DNA of 35,241 nt from Nitrospirota bacterium. Its GTDB lineage: Bacteria > Nitrospirota > Thermodesulfovibrionia > JACRGW01 > JBFLZU01. The stretch's first letter is position 1. Each line of letters starts with the position of its first letter. Under the pieces are notes generated by a model. It was not told the origin of the DNA, ran no database searches, and was given only the letters and a program-made list of their open reading frames with translations. A program made the translations under genes and the position numbers. This document shows, one piece after another, positions 7,188 through 15,340 of this stretch. The stretch is from positions 1-35,241 of the forward strand of contig JBFLZU010000118.1 in NCBI GenBank assembly GCA_040756155.1, in the 5' to 3' direction.

Positions 7188-8465
7188 ATGAAGGTTCTTG
7201 TAATAGGCAGTGGTGGAAGAGAGCATGCCCTTGTCTGGAAGTTAGCACAGAGCACAAAGGTGCGTAAGATATTCTGCGCCCCTGGCAATGCAGGGATATC
7301 TACGATAGCCGAATGTATAAATATCAAGCCTGATAATATAGAAGACCTTCTCACATTCGCAAAATATGAGGCGGTTGACCTCACCGTTATTGGTCCTGAA
7401 CTTCCACTTACGCTCGGTATAGTTGATGCATTTGAAAAAGAGAGGTTAAGAATCTTTGGCCCTAACAGGAGGGCATCACAGATAGAAGGAAGTAAGGCGT
7501 TTGCAAAGGAATTGATGCGGAGATATGGCGTTCCAACCGCCGAGTTCAGGGTATTCTCATCCATCCGTGAGGCAGAGGAATACATAAGGTTAAAGGGCGC
7601 ACCTATAGTTGTCAAGGCAGACGGACTTGCAGCAGGAAAGGGCGTCATTGTTGCAAATACTGTGGATGATGCGATTAATACCCTCAGACTGATAATGAAA
7701 GAGCGGGTATTCGGTGAGGCAGGCAACAGGGTTGTTATTGAAGAGCATCTTCAGGGCGAAGAGGCATCATTTATGGTATTTACAGACGGGAAGACGATAC
7801 TTCCCATGGCGTCTTCCCAGGACCACAAGAGGTTGTATGACAATGATGAAGGTCCGAATACAGGTGGAATGGGTGCATATTCACCTGCCCCTGTAGTCAC
7901 AAGGAGATTGGAAAAGAAGATAATGAATAATATTATGGCTCCTGTAATCAGGGGGTTAAGGTCTGAAGGGATAAATTATAAAGGTGTTTTATATGCAGGA
8001 TTGATGATTTCAGATGGAGAACCAATAGTTCTTGAGTTCAATGCACGATTTGGAGACCCTGAGATACAGCCCGTAATAGTCAAGATGAAGAGTGATATTG
8101 TTCCTGTGCTTGAGAGTGTTGTTGAAGAGAGACTCTCTGAGGTAGATATAGAGTGGGATACGAGGGCCGCTGTATGTGTTGTAATGGCATCTGAAGGCTA
8201 TCCGGGTAAATACAGAAAGGGTGATATAATCGAAGGGCTAAGTGAATCTATAAAACTGGATAATGTTATTGTCTTTCATGCAGGCACAGAGATTAAAGAT
8301 GGGGAATTTGTTACTGCAGGAGGAAGGGTCTTAGGAGTTACCTCACTTGGCATGGGAATAAAGACAGCAATAGAGAATACATATAAAGCTGTAAGTAAAA
8401 TAAAATGGGAAGGGGTTCATTACAGGAAGGATATAGGGAGAAAAGGATTAAGGATTAAGGATTAA
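7188..8465 (+). CDS. purD: Phosphoribosylamine--glycine ligase (GAR synthetase)
   Basis: 425 residues. The N-terminal domain opens MKVLVIGSGGREHALVWKL. An ATP-grasp core follows with IVVKADGLAAGKGVIV, the GPNTGGMGAYSPAP motif and the metal-binding FNARFGDPE. It joins phosphoribosylamine and glycine in purine synthesis. No Shine-Dalgarno sequence is visible before the ATG (TTCAAAAAATT), and palindrome family B ends 28 bases upstream, so translation may rely on coupling or RNA structure. The last residues (KGLRIKD) and the stop are encoded by AAGGATT heptamers, so the C-terminus has probably been reshaped by repeat expansion. All catalytic motifs lie well before that tail. Confidence 0.97.
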   Translation: MKVLVIGSGGREHALVWKLAQSTKVRKIFCAPGNAGISTIAECINIKPDNIEDLLTFAKYEAVDLTVIGPELPLTLGIVDAFEKERLRIFGPNRRASQIEGSKAFAKELMRRYGVPTAEFRVFSSIREAEEYIRLKGAPIVVKADGLAAGKGVIVANTVDDAINTLRLIMKERVFGEAGNRVVIEEHLQGEEASFMVFTDGKTILPMASSQDHKRLYDNDEGPNTGGMGAYSPAPVVTRRLEKKIMNNIMAPVIRGLRSEGINYKGVLYAGLMISDGEPIVLEFNARFGDPEIQPVIVKMKSDIVPVLESVVEERLSEVDIEWDTRAAVCVVMASEGYPGKYRKGDIIEGLSESIKLDNVIVFHAGTEIKDGEFVTAGGRVLGVTSLGMGIKTAIENTYKAVSKIKWEGVHYRKDIGRKGLRIKD

Positions 8466-8477
8466 GGGGTAAGGGTT
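8443..8477 (+). repeat. Tandem AAGGATT heptamers at the purD 3' end
   Basis: Three exact AAGGATT units (8443-8463) followed by the variants AAGGGGT and AAGGGTT. The purD stop codon TAA (8463-8465) is formed inside the array. The G-rich last units may also act as a weak ribosome-binding site for the next gene. Confidence 0.75.
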
Positions 8478-8483
8478 GAGTTA

Positions 8484-9140
8484 ATGATTGATCTGCATAC
8501 ACATTCAATATTCAGTGATGGAGAACTTCTTCCCTCCGAGCTTGTAAGAAGGGCAGTTGTAATAGGATACACAGCCATAGCCATTACAGATCATGTTGAT
8601 AGCTCTAATATCGATTTTGTAGTACCCCGTATAGTCAGGGTATGTGAGGAATTAAACAGATTCTGGGAAATAATCGCAATACCAGGCGCAGAAATCACAC
8701 ATGTGCCTCCAGAGACAATACCATCCATGGTAAAGATGGCAAGAGAACTCGGTGCAAAGATTGTGGTTGTTCATGGTGAAAGCCCTATTGAACCAGTTAT
8801 TACTGGAACGAACATGGCAGCGATAGAGGCTGGTGCTGATATACTCGCTCACCCTGGATTCATAACAGATGAAGAGATTGCTCTGGCTCATGAGAGAGGG
8901 ATTCATTTAGAACTCACATCAAGGAGAGGACACTGTATTTCAAACGGCTTCATCGTCACAAAGGCAATGCTCTTCGGGACTAAGTTGGTAATCAATACCG
9001 ATGCTCACTCACCTGCAGACCTTATATCAGATATAGATGCAGAGAGGATACTTCTATCTGCTGGTTTACCAAAAGAAAGGATTATTGAAGTATTCAACAA
9101 TTCTAAGAAGATAGTGGAGGAAAAATCTGGCAAGATTTAG
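8484..9140 (+). CDS. PHP-domain phosphoesterase (histidinol-phosphatase-like)
   Basis: A 218-residue PHP domain with its metal-binding motifs in order: DLHTHSIFSDGE at 3-14, AITDHVD near 38, PGAEITH near 67, VVHGES near 94, LAHPGF near 121 and NTDAHSP near 172. Such proteins hydrolyse phosphoesters, using a two- or three-metal centre. Relatives include histidinol phosphatase, polymerase-associated PHP domains and nucleoside 3',5'-bisphosphate phosphatases; the substrate cannot be told from the sequence. No other histidine genes are adjacent. It starts 18 bases after purD. Its end overlaps the likely start of the TPR gene, suggesting the two are translated together. Confidence 0.88.
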   Translation: MIDLHTHSIFSDGELLPSELVRRAVVIGYTAIAITDHVDSSNIDFVVPRIVRVCEELNRFWEIIAIPGAEITHVPPETIPSMVKMARELGAKIVVVHGESPIEPVITGTNMAAIEAGADILAHPGFITDEEIALAHERGIHLELTSRRGHCISNGFIVTKAMLFGTKLVINTDAHSPADLISDIDAERILLSAGLPKERIIEVFNNSKKIVEEKSGKI

Positions 9141-9195
9141 AAAAAAGGTAAAAAAGAAAATAGTACCAGAAGAGCCAAAAAGCATATTTACCCCT

Positions 9196-9801
9196 GTGCT
9201 TGTTTTTATACAGGAAAGACGACGGTTCTTTATCATTGCATCTGCATCGATCTTTATGGTTGTGTTGACCATTGCAGGAAGTATCTATGCAAATATATAT
9301 ATCAACAAAAAGGCTGAGGCATTAATGTATGATGCCTCAGTTGAGTATTATCAGGATACCAAATACAATAAGGCACTGGAGTTGTATAATCAGGTTGTTA
9401 CAAAATATCCAAGAACAAAGAGTGCCCCTTTAGCACAATTCGGGGTAGGAAATTCATACTACAAGATGGGTGATTTCGACAATGCTATTAAATCTTATAG
9501 GGTTTTTATTGACAGATATCATAAAGTTACATGGCTTCTTCCACTGGTTTATCACAAAATGGGATACGCATATCTGCGGGTGGGAGATACATCTAAGGCA
9601 ATCGAATCATTCGAACTTGCATCAAGGTCAGAAGAATGTGGGATCAGAGACCTCTGTTATCTTGAAATAGCAAGGATATACGAGTCTATAGGGGAAAAGG
9701 GTAATGCCATCAAGAATTATCAGGTTATTGTAGAAAAATTTCCCTTCTCACCATGGCTAACAGAGGCTTCTGAATCAATCAAGAGGCTTAAGAAGGATTA
9801 A
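9196..9801 (+). CDS. Membrane-anchored tetratricopeptide-repeat protein
   Basis: From the GTG at 9196 the protein has 201 residues: a short N-terminus, a hydrophobic segment (about 12-33, FFIIASASIFMVVLTIAG) and then TPR units (for example YNKALELYNQVVTKYPRTK, AIKSYRVFIDRY, AIESFELASRS, AIKNYQVIVEKFP). It resembles periplasmic TPR proteins such as YbgF or BamD in style, with an uncleaved anchor instead of a lipobox. The GTG has no Shine-Dalgarno sequence. The frame is open upstream to 9115 and encodes a basic stretch with FRKKVKKK, and GTGGAGG at 9114-9120 stands six bases before an in-frame CTG at 9127, so the true start may be that CTG. Function unknown; scaffolding of an envelope complex is plausible. 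Confidence 0.8.
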   Translation: MLVFIQERRRFFIIASASIFMVVLTIAGSIYANIYINKKAEALMYDASVEYYQDTKYNKALELYNQVVTKYPRTKSAPLAQFGVGNSYYKMGDFDNAIKSYRVFIDRYHKVTWLLPLVYHKMGYAYLRVGDTSKAIESFELASRSEECGIRDLCYLEIARIYESIGEKGNAIKNYQVIVEKFPFSPWLTEASESIKRLKKD

Positions 9802-9828
9802 AAAGGATTAAGAGTAAGTAATCCTTTT
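9801..9828. terminator. Possible bidirectional terminator between converging genes
   Basis: AAAAGGATTA (9801-9810) and TAATCCTTTT (9819-9828) form a perfect 10-bp stem with an 8-base loop. A/T runs on both sides would give U-runs in both directions. It overlaps the stop codons of the TPR gene and of the transglycosylase gene. The stem is AT-rich, so the strength is uncertain. The left arm belongs to the AAGGATT-type repeat. Confidence 0.5.
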
Positions 9829-11034
9829 CTTCTTTTTCTTGCTCTTTTTTACATTATCCGTTTCCGCATATAACCCCTTTTTAGGTATGAAAATTCGGTC
9901 TCCTGCTGATAGAATATGCCCCTTCGTTAAGGCGTTCGCTTCTATAATTGTTTTATATGAGACACCGTATCCCTTTGCAATTTTCTTTAAGGTATCTCCT
10001 TTCTTGACGGTATAGAAGTTACCACTGAGTCTTTCATTCTCTGGTATCTGTTCGATATTTGTGAGAAATTCCTCTTTTGTTCCAAAAGGTAATCTTATTT
10101 TATACTCAGAATGATTTGGAGGTGTACACCATCGTTTCAGTTCAGGATTAAGTTCCTTGATCTCTTCGACAGATACACCTGCCGCTTTTGCAATTACCTT
10201 TAGATCGGTAGGGGTATTGATCACAACTTCATCAAAAAGAAACGGTTCGTGGGGTTGCACCTCAAAACCAAAACTCTGAGGGTCTTTGGCTATTATGGTA
10301 GCGGCTATATATCTTGGAACATATTCTTTTGTCTCGCGCTTGATGTAGCGTGTCTCCCTTATTTTCCAGAAATCATCAACCTTTGTCTTTGTGAGTGCTT
10401 TCATTACCGTTCGCTCACCAGCATTATATGCAGCAAGTGCCAGTTTCCATGATCCAAACATTTCATAGAGGTCTTTAAGATATAAAGCAGCAGCCTCCGT
10501 GGATTTAATAGGGTCGCGTCTCTCATCAACCCACCAGTTAATCTTTAGCCCATACCGCTTTGCTGTAGATGCAATAAACTGCCATGGACCACTTGCCTTG
10601 GCACGAGAATAAGCATAGGGATTAAATCCACTTTCTACCAGTGGCAGATAGACAAGGTCTTCTGGAATCTCTTTATCCCTTATTATCTCCCTCATAAGGT
10701 CTAAATATCTCTCTGACCTGTTAAGCCAGAGATTGAAGCGGTCTCTGATAGCGTAAGTGAAAAGCTTGATACTTTTCTCAACGGCGTTGTTTATAACAAT
10801 CGGGACATCCAGATTAACAAGAGAGGCATAATAATTTACAGAATTAATGATTTGCTGTGGACTATCAGATATATCATCTCTTGTGTTTTTGTCCGGTGAT
10901 ACATGAGAATCTGTTTCTTCTTTCTGGTTTATTTCACTAACAGTTGTTGGATCTGCATGGGTGTTTTTAAAAAATAAAAAGATAATTGCAAACAAGATGA
11001 GGGGATACCACAAAAAGTTATAAGACTTTAACAT
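9808..11034 (-). CDS. mltD: MltD-like lytic murein transglycosylase with LysM domain
   Basis: 408 residues from the ATG at 11034, chosen because AAAGGAGG precedes it; an upstream in-frame GTG (11052) would place that site inside the gene. An N-terminal hydrophobic segment (about 8-24) is a signal peptide or anchor without a clear lipobox. The SLT domain shows VYLPLVESGFNP with the catalytic Glu at about 134, then SGPWQFI and LALAAYNAGERTV. A full LysM domain lies at about 341-387 (YTVKKGDTLKKIAKGYGV), preceded by a degenerate LysM-like region. The C-terminus is a lysine run. It cleaves peptidoglycan with 1,6-anhydro product formation in the periplasm. It converges on the TPR gene and diverges from tusA. 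Confidence 0.93.
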   Translation of the reverse strand: MLKSYNFLWYPLILFAIIFLFFKNTHADPTTVSEINQKEETDSHVSPDKNTRDDISDSPQQIINSVNYYASLVNLDVPIVINNAVEKSIKLFTYAIRDRFNLWLNRSERYLDLMREIIRDKEIPEDLVYLPLVESGFNPYAYSRAKASGPWQFIASTAKRYGLKINWWVDERRDPIKSTEAAALYLKDLYEMFGSWKLALAAYNAGERTVMKALTKTKVDDFWKIRETRYIKRETKEYVPRYIAATIIAKDPQSFGFEVQPHEPFLFDEVVINTPTDLKVIAKAAGVSVEEIKELNPELKRWCTPPNHSEYKIRLPFGTKEEFLTNIEQIPENERLSGNFYTVKKGDTLKKIAKGYGVSYKTIIEANALTKGHILSAGDRIFIPKKGLYAETDNVKKSKKKKKRITYS

Positions 11035-11159
11035 CGTTATGCCTCCTTTCACATGACATATCTAAAATAAGAATTGACACAGCTTGACAAAACTTTTACC
11101 CTAAAATTCAAGTAATGTCAAGCAAAATTATCTTGGCTGTTTCATAAAAACAAAATGTC

Positions 11160-11188
11160 TTGACTTAACTAACTGTATTGTCTATAGT
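11160..11188 (+). promoter_or_regulatory. Sigma-70-type promoter for tusA
   Basis: TTGACT at 11160-11165 and TATAGT at 11183-11188 with a 17-base spacer. A leader of about 60 bases follows, ending in AAGGAGGT before the ATG. Confidence 0.7.
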
Positions 11189-11256
11189 ATTTATCGTATC
11201 TGCTCAAATCACTTAATCCTTGATAAGGCATAAAGATCGATAAGGAGGTATGAGGA

Positions 11257-11508
11257 ATGTCTGAGTTAAGTAATAGGGAACCAGTACAGGTAGTTGATGT
11301 ACTCGGTAGGGTCTGTCCATATCCTCTCTTAATGACCAAGAAGGCGATTGAAAAGGCTCAGAGCGGCCAAGTAATTAAGGTAATATGTGATGCTCCTGCC
11401 TCAGCAGAGGATAGTATACCGAAATTCTGTGAAAAAACGGGACACAAGTTTGAAGCTGTCAGGCTTGAGGATAAAGGTTACTGGGAGCTCTACATTCAAA
11501 AAGCTTGA
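11257..11508 (+). CDS. tusA: TusA-family sulfurtransferase (sulfur carrier)
   Basis: An 83-residue protein with the family's CPxP motif at residues 20-23 (RVCPYPLLMTKKAI), where Cys20 carries persulfide sulfur. The middle KVICDAPASAEDSIPKFCEKTGH is typical of the TusA/YeeD/DsrE-partner group. It has its own promoter and a strong AAGGAGGT site. Members pass sulfur to tRNA thiolation, molybdenum cofactor synthesis or, in sulfur-metabolising organisms, dissimilatory sulfur enzymes. It stands alone here, without tusBCD, dsr or hdr genes, so its partner is unknown. It converges on ndk with a 16-base gap and no clear terminator. Confidence 0.93.
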   Translation: MSELSNREPVQVVDVLGRVCPYPLLMTKKAIEKAQSGQVIKVICDAPASAEDSIPKFCEKTGHKFEAVRLEDKGYWELYIQKA

Positions 11509-11524
11509 TTGTAAAAATAAATTG

Positions 11525-11944
11525 TTAACCCACTATCTCTACCACGCTGAAAAAATATGGAATCTCAAAGGCTGCCGACTCTTGTGAGTCTGAACCATGA
11601 ACGATGTTTTGTTCTACATCAGAGGCAAAGTCTGCCCTGATAGTTCCCGGCGCAGCATTCGCTGGATTTGTCGTACCCATAAGTTCACGATTTTTATTTA
11701 TAGCATCTTCGCCTTCAAGAACGATCAGAACTACAGAACCTGAAGACATAAATTCGGTAAGGCTTTTATAGAATGGCTTATCTTTATGGACAATGTAAAA
11801 ACCCTCAACTTCTTTTTTACTCAGATGTGCCATCTTCATCGCAATTAGTTTAAGTTTATTGTTCTCAAATCTCTTTATTATCTCGCCTATGAGACCTTTA
11901 GATACGCCGTCAGGTTTTATTATCGAAAGTGTCCTCTCAATCAC
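11525..11944 (-). CDS. ndk: Nucleoside diphosphate kinase
   Basis: 139 residues from a GTG start, giving [20 protein letters not shown]. The phosphate-carrying His is in NIVHGSDS at about 116, and [14 protein letters not shown] precedes it. It balances NTP pools by phosphate transfer. I prefer the GTG at 11944 over an ATG at 11962 because ACAGGAGGTTGA, which contains both the ribosome-binding site and the mdh stop codon, lies directly before it; the GTG is one base past the mdh stop. It is the last gene of the citrate synthase candidate-IDH-MDH operon. Confidence 0.95.
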   Translation of the reverse strand: MIERTLSIIKPDGVSKGLIGEIIKRFENNKLKLIAMKMAHLSKKEVEGFYIVHKDKPFYKSLTEFMSSGSVVLIVLEGEDAINKNRELMGTTNPANAAPGTIRADFASDVEQNIVHGSDSQESAAFEIPYFFSVVEIVG

Positions 11945-11945
11945 T

Positions 11946-12887
11946 TCAACCTCCTGTAACATCCATCTTTAACTTTTCTATCCCTTTTCTTACCGAATCT
12001 ACAGACCTGAGAAATGCTGCCATTTCTTCATCCGTTAACTTGAGTTCAAGTATGTCTTCCACACCACCCCTACCGAGCTTCACAGGAACTCCTGCATAGA
12101 TGCCTCTCACGCCATAGCGTCCATCAAGATAGGCAGCACACGGTAGTATCTTTTTTTTATCCTTTATGATAGCCTCTACCATCTCTACTACTGCTGAAGA
12201 TGGAGCATAATACGCACTACCAGTCTTTAAAAGACCGACTATCTCTGCACCACCATCTCTGGTTCTCTTTATGATTGCATCAATTTTATCTGAAGGAATA
12301 AGTTCGATAATAGGTATACCAGCAACCGTTGTATATCTTGGAAGCGGCACCATATCGTCGCCATGGCCGCCAAGCACCATCGCATGGATATTCTCTATAG
12401 ATACACCGAGTTCCATAGAGATAAATGCACGGAACCGAGCAGAATCCAATATCCCTCCCATACCAATAACCCTGTTCTTTGGAAATCTACTTTCCACAGC
12501 AGCCACATAGGTCATAACATCCATAGGGTTTGTTACAATTATAATCACAGAAGAGGGGGACTTCTTTGAGACCTCAGCAGTAACAGATCTGACAATCTCA
12601 AAATTAGCCATAATCAGATCATCCCTGCTCATGCCTGGTTTTCTCGCCAGCCCTGCTGTTATAACCACTACATCAGAGTTAGCGGTATCTTCATAAGTGT
12701 TTGTCCCGATAGAGAAACAATCAAACCCTTCTACAGGGGCGCTTTCTGCAAGATCAAGTGCCTTTCCTTGAGGAAGCCCTTCCACAACATCAACAAGGAC
12801 AACATTGGCGAGTTCTTTCTCGAGTATTCTCTGGGCTGTAGATGCCCCCACATTCCCTGCGCCTATGATTGATACCTTTCTTCTCAT
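11946..12887 (-). CDS. mdh: Malate dehydrogenase (NAD-dependent, LDH-like type)
   Basis: 313 residues. The Rossmann motif GAGNVG is at 9-14, with Asp33 at the end of strand 2 favouring NAD. The substrate loop ARKPGMSR places Arg82 and Arg88, and Arg82 marks malate rather than lactate specificity. Asp148 with Arg151 (ILDSARFR) and catalytic His175 (GGHGDD) are intact. It interconverts malate and oxaloacetate. The ATG overlaps the stop of the isocitrate dehydrogenase gene (ATGA), and ndk follows without a gap. In this operon it would supply oxaloacetate to the citrate-synthase candidate or run the reductive direction. Confidence 0.96.
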   Translation of the reverse strand: MRRKVSIIGAGNVGASTAQRILEKELANVVLVDVVEGLPQGKALDLAESAPVEGFDCFSIGTNTYEDTANSDVVVITAGLARKPGMSRDDLIMANFEIVRSVTAEVSKKSPSSVIIIVTNPMDVMTYVAAVESRFPKNRVIGMGGILDSARFRAFISMELGVSIENIHAMVLGGHGDDMVPLPRYTTVAGIPIIELIPSDKIDAIIKRTRDGGAEIVGLLKTGSAYYAPSSAVVEMVEAIIKDKKKILPCAAYLDGRYGVRGIYAGVPVKLGRGGVEDILELKLTDEEMAAFLRSVDSVRKGIEKLKMDVTGG

Positions 12888-13975
12888 CTATAACTTTTTG
12901 TAAATTCCTTTATCACGGCATCAGCCATTTCTGATGTGCCAACTGCTGAAGAGTCATCAGGTGAAGTTTTCATATCATATGTAACATATCTCCCTTCAGC
13001 GATTATGGATGCTATCGTATTCTCCAATCTCTCCGCAGCATGCCTCTCCCCTATATAGTTAAGCATCATTACCCCTGAAAGCATCATGGCTGTTGGATTT
13101 ACCTTGTTCATACCTCTATATTTTGGGGCGCTTCCATGTGTAGCCTCAAAAATTGCAATATTTTCCCCGATATTTGCTCCTGGAGCAACACCAAGTCCTC
13201 CTATCAGCCCTGCTGCGAGATCAGAGATTATGTCTCCATATAGATTTGGCATCACAAGTACATCGAACGCCTCAGGTCGTCTTACAAGCTGCATACACAT
13301 ATTATCTACTATCCTGTCATCAAATTTTAAATCAGGATACTCCGTAGCAACCTCCCTCGCAGTCTCGAGAAAGAGACCATCTGAATATTTCATAATATTT
13401 GCCTTGTGAACAGCAGTAACCTTTTTCCTGCCATTTGCCCTTGCATACTCAAATGCAAACCTTACTATCCGTTCTGAACCCTTCACCGAGATTGGCTTTA
13501 TGCTTATTCCAGAGTCATCAGCGATGGATATGCCTGTTGTATTAGCCACGGTTTCTCTAATCTTCTTTGCCCCTTCAGTTCCAACTTCATATTCTATTCC
13601 TGCATAGAGGTCTTCTGTATTTTCACGGATTATTACAATGTCAACCTTATCGAATCTTGAGGGAACACCCCTATAGAGTTTACATGGTCTAAGACAACAG
13701 TAAAGGTCAAGATTTCTCCTCAGGGTAACATTAACACTCCTGAAGCCACCTCCTACAGGTGTCGTAATAGGTCCTTTTAATCCAATCCTGTTGCGTTTTA
13801 ATGATTCAATAACACCTTCAGGGAGTGGATTACCCGTTTTGTTATATACATCTATCCCTGCTTCCTGTATATCCCACGCAAAATTTACACCTGTTGCATC
13901 GAGCACCCTTCTTGTTGCCTCGGTTATTTCTGGGCCAGTACCATCGCCTGGAATGAGGGTTATTTGGTATATCAT
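12884..13975 (-). CDS. icd: Isocitrate dehydrogenase (isocitrate/isopropylmalate dehydrogenase family)
   Basis: 363 residues from the ATG at 13975; an in-frame TTG at 13987 is less likely. [13 protein letters not shown] opens the fold. [13 protein letters not shown] carries the substrate-binding Ser and Arg residues, [12 protein letters not shown] follows, and [19 protein letters not shown] holds the metal-binding aspartates. The cofactor loop reads [11 protein letters not shown]: the Lys-Tyr pair matches the residues that bind the 2'-phosphate of NADP in E. coli isocitrate dehydrogenase, while NAD enzymes usually have Asp-Ile there. NADP use is therefore likely, although the short length resembles NAD types. 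Homoisocitrate or 3-isopropylmalate are alternative substrates, but the mdh and citrate-synthase-like neighbours favour isocitrate. Confidence 0.9.
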   Translation of the reverse strand: MIYQITLIPGDGTGPEITEATRRVLDATGVNFAWDIQEAGIDVYNKTGNPLPEGVIESLKRNRIGLKGPITTPVGGGFRSVNVTLRRNLDLYCCLRPCKLYRGVPSRFDKVDIVIIRENTEDLYAGIEYEVGTEGAKKIRETVANTTGISIADDSGISIKPISVKGSERIVRFAFEYARANGRKKVTAVHKANIMKYSDGLFLETAREVATEYPDLKFDDRIVDNMCMQLVRRPEAFDVLVMPNLYGDIISDLAAGLIGGLGVAPGANIGENIAIFEATHGSAPKYRGMNKVNPTAMMLSGVMMLNYIGERHAAERLENTIASIIAEGRYVTYDMKTSPDDSSAVGTSEMADAVIKEFTKSYR

Positions 13976-14006
13976 TTTTGTTACCAATCACTCGTTACCC
14001 TCAGAT

Positions 14007-15242
14007 TTAGGGCATGATTGTCAAAATTTTCTTTGCCTGCTCTGGGTATGATGCTATAAACCTCAGTTCATCGTCTGTCAGAGGCTTCTGTGTATGGAGG
14101 TTAGCATACCGAACAAGTTCGAGTATCCTTCTTGCCTCAGCATCATCGTGAAAATGTACCCCTAATTTTTCATAGACATGCCGGAATCCTTTAATACCGC
14201 CATACGCTCCTGTGGTTATTATCCTTCCTGTCTCGAGAAGCTCTGGTTCACCCCTACCCACATCCTCTGGTTCATAAAGTTCATAATTTCTTCTATCCTT
14301 GAGCATACCATCAGCATGGATTCCCGACTCGTGAGCAAAGGCATTTGCACCTATCCCTGGATGGGTTATCGGTATAGGTATTCCGAAGGTGTAAGATGCA
14401 TATCTCGAAATCTTCCACGCCTTTTTGAGATCTATATGTTCATCAAGAAGCATTCTGTCTTTGAATCCACTTGAATATTTGAATGCAAGTATGATTGAAA
14501 CAAGGTCACAATTCCCTGCCCTTTCGCCATATCCGTTTACAGTCGTATTTATATAGGTATCCATTCCACCATCTATAGCACCTAATGCCCCTGCAGCCGA
14601 TGTTGCCTCAGCCATACCAAGGTCGTTGTGGCAGTGCATCTCAATAGGTATGCCAGATTTTTCGGCTATCGTCCTTATCCTTGTATAAATGGTTAATGGA
14701 TCGTCTGCACCAAGTGTATCACAATAGCGGAATCTGTCAGCCCCGTGTTCCTTACCTACCGATGCAAACTCAATAAGCCTATCGAGTTCTGTTCTTGAGG
14801 CATCCTCTGCATTCACGCCTATTGTTTCCGCACCGTGGGCTTTTGCTGCATCAACTGCATCTGTAACAGACTTCAATATGTCCTTCCACTCTTTCTTTCC
14901 TCGGAACTTTGCTTCAATCATTATGGGAGAGGTAGACATGGATAGATTCAGATGTTTTATCTTTGGACAGTTTTTGAACGTAGTCTCTACATCCTCTACA
15001 ACAGCCCTGCACCATCCCTCAAGATGTAGCCTTTTAATAACCCCCATCTCTGCAAGTTCGAGATTTGCATTTATATAATTGACTTCATGTCTGAGAACAG
15101 GAAAACCAACCTCACTCTGATAGAAGCCCATCTCATCAAGATAGATATTAAGCATGGTCTTAGCAAGCTTGCTGAGAAGTATCCTTGATGTCTGGACCCC
15201 ATCTCTGTTTGTAACATCTATCAGATATATCTTCTTTTTCAT
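14007..15242 (-). CDS. DRE-TIM aldolase: homocitrate-synthase-like, candidate Re-citrate synthase
   Basis: 411 residues from the ATG at 15242, preceded by AAAGGAAGG. An alpha-isopropylmalate/homocitrate synthase TIM barrel: DVTNRDGVQ at 9-17 (metal-binding Asp, catalytic Arg), HCHNDLGMA at about 203-211 (metal-binding His residues), NGYGERAGNCDL at 236-247, then GIGANAFAHESGIHADGML and a helical C-terminal part, but no LeuA regulatory domain. The family condenses acetyl-CoA with a 2-oxo acid. Being the first gene of an operon with isocitrate and malate dehydrogenases points to oxaloacetate as the acceptor, that is Re-citrate synthase, known in Clostridium kluyveri and some anaerobes lacking the normal enzyme. 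A NifV-type homocitrate synthase is the main alternative; no nif gene is in view. Confidence 0.85.
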   Translation of the reverse strand: MKKKIYLIDVTNRDGVQTSRILLSKLAKTMLNIYLDEMGFYQSEVGFPVLRHEVNYINANLELAEMGVIKRLHLEGWCRAVVEDVETTFKNCPKIKHLNLSMSTSPIMIEAKFRGKKEWKDILKSVTDAVDAAKAHGAETIGVNAEDASRTELDRLIEFASVGKEHGADRFRYCDTLGADDPLTIYTRIRTIAEKSGIPIEMHCHNDLGMAEATSAAGALGAIDGGMDTYINTTVNGYGERAGNCDLVSIILAFKYSSGFKDRMLLDEHIDLKKAWKISRYASYTFGIPIPITHPGIGANAFAHESGIHADGMLKDRRNYELYEPEDVGRGEPELLETGRIITTGAYGGIKGFRHVYEKLGVHFHDDAEARRILELVRYANLHTQKPLTDDELRFIASYPEQAKKILTIMP

Positions 15243-15276
15243 ACGCCTTCCTTTCTCCATGATTTGTTTAACATAA

Positions 15277-15295
15277 GTCAGGGATCTTGCCTGAC
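15277..15295 (-). promoter_or_regulatory. Stem-loop in the leader of the citrate-module operon
   Basis: GTCAGG and CCTGAC form a 6-bp stem with a 7-base loop, placed where the 5' end of the transcript is expected, just downstream of the proposed -10 box. No U-run follows in the minus direction, so it is not a standard terminator. It may be a 5' stabiliser or an operator. Confidence 0.4.
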
Positions 15296-15300
15296 AGGAT

Positions 15301-15330
15301 TTTATAACATAAATACGAGGAGAGTTACAA
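15301..15330 (-). promoter_or_regulatory. Sigma-70-type promoter for the citrate-module operon
   Basis: On the minus strand TTGTAA (15330-15325) and TATAAA (15306-15301) with an 18-base spacer, about 60 bases before the synthase ATG. Confidence 0.6.
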
Positions 15331-15340
15331 GACCCATCGC

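Noticed and set aside
11035-11052. Upstream GTG start for the transglycosylase
   Set aside because: The AAAGGAGG ribosome-binding site lies inside this extension and is correctly spaced for the ATG at 11034.
15277-15295. Stem-loop after argS as a terminator
   Set aside because: The stem has only six pairs and no U-run on the minus strand; it lies downstream of the proposed promoter of the next operon, so it is better seen as a leader structure.
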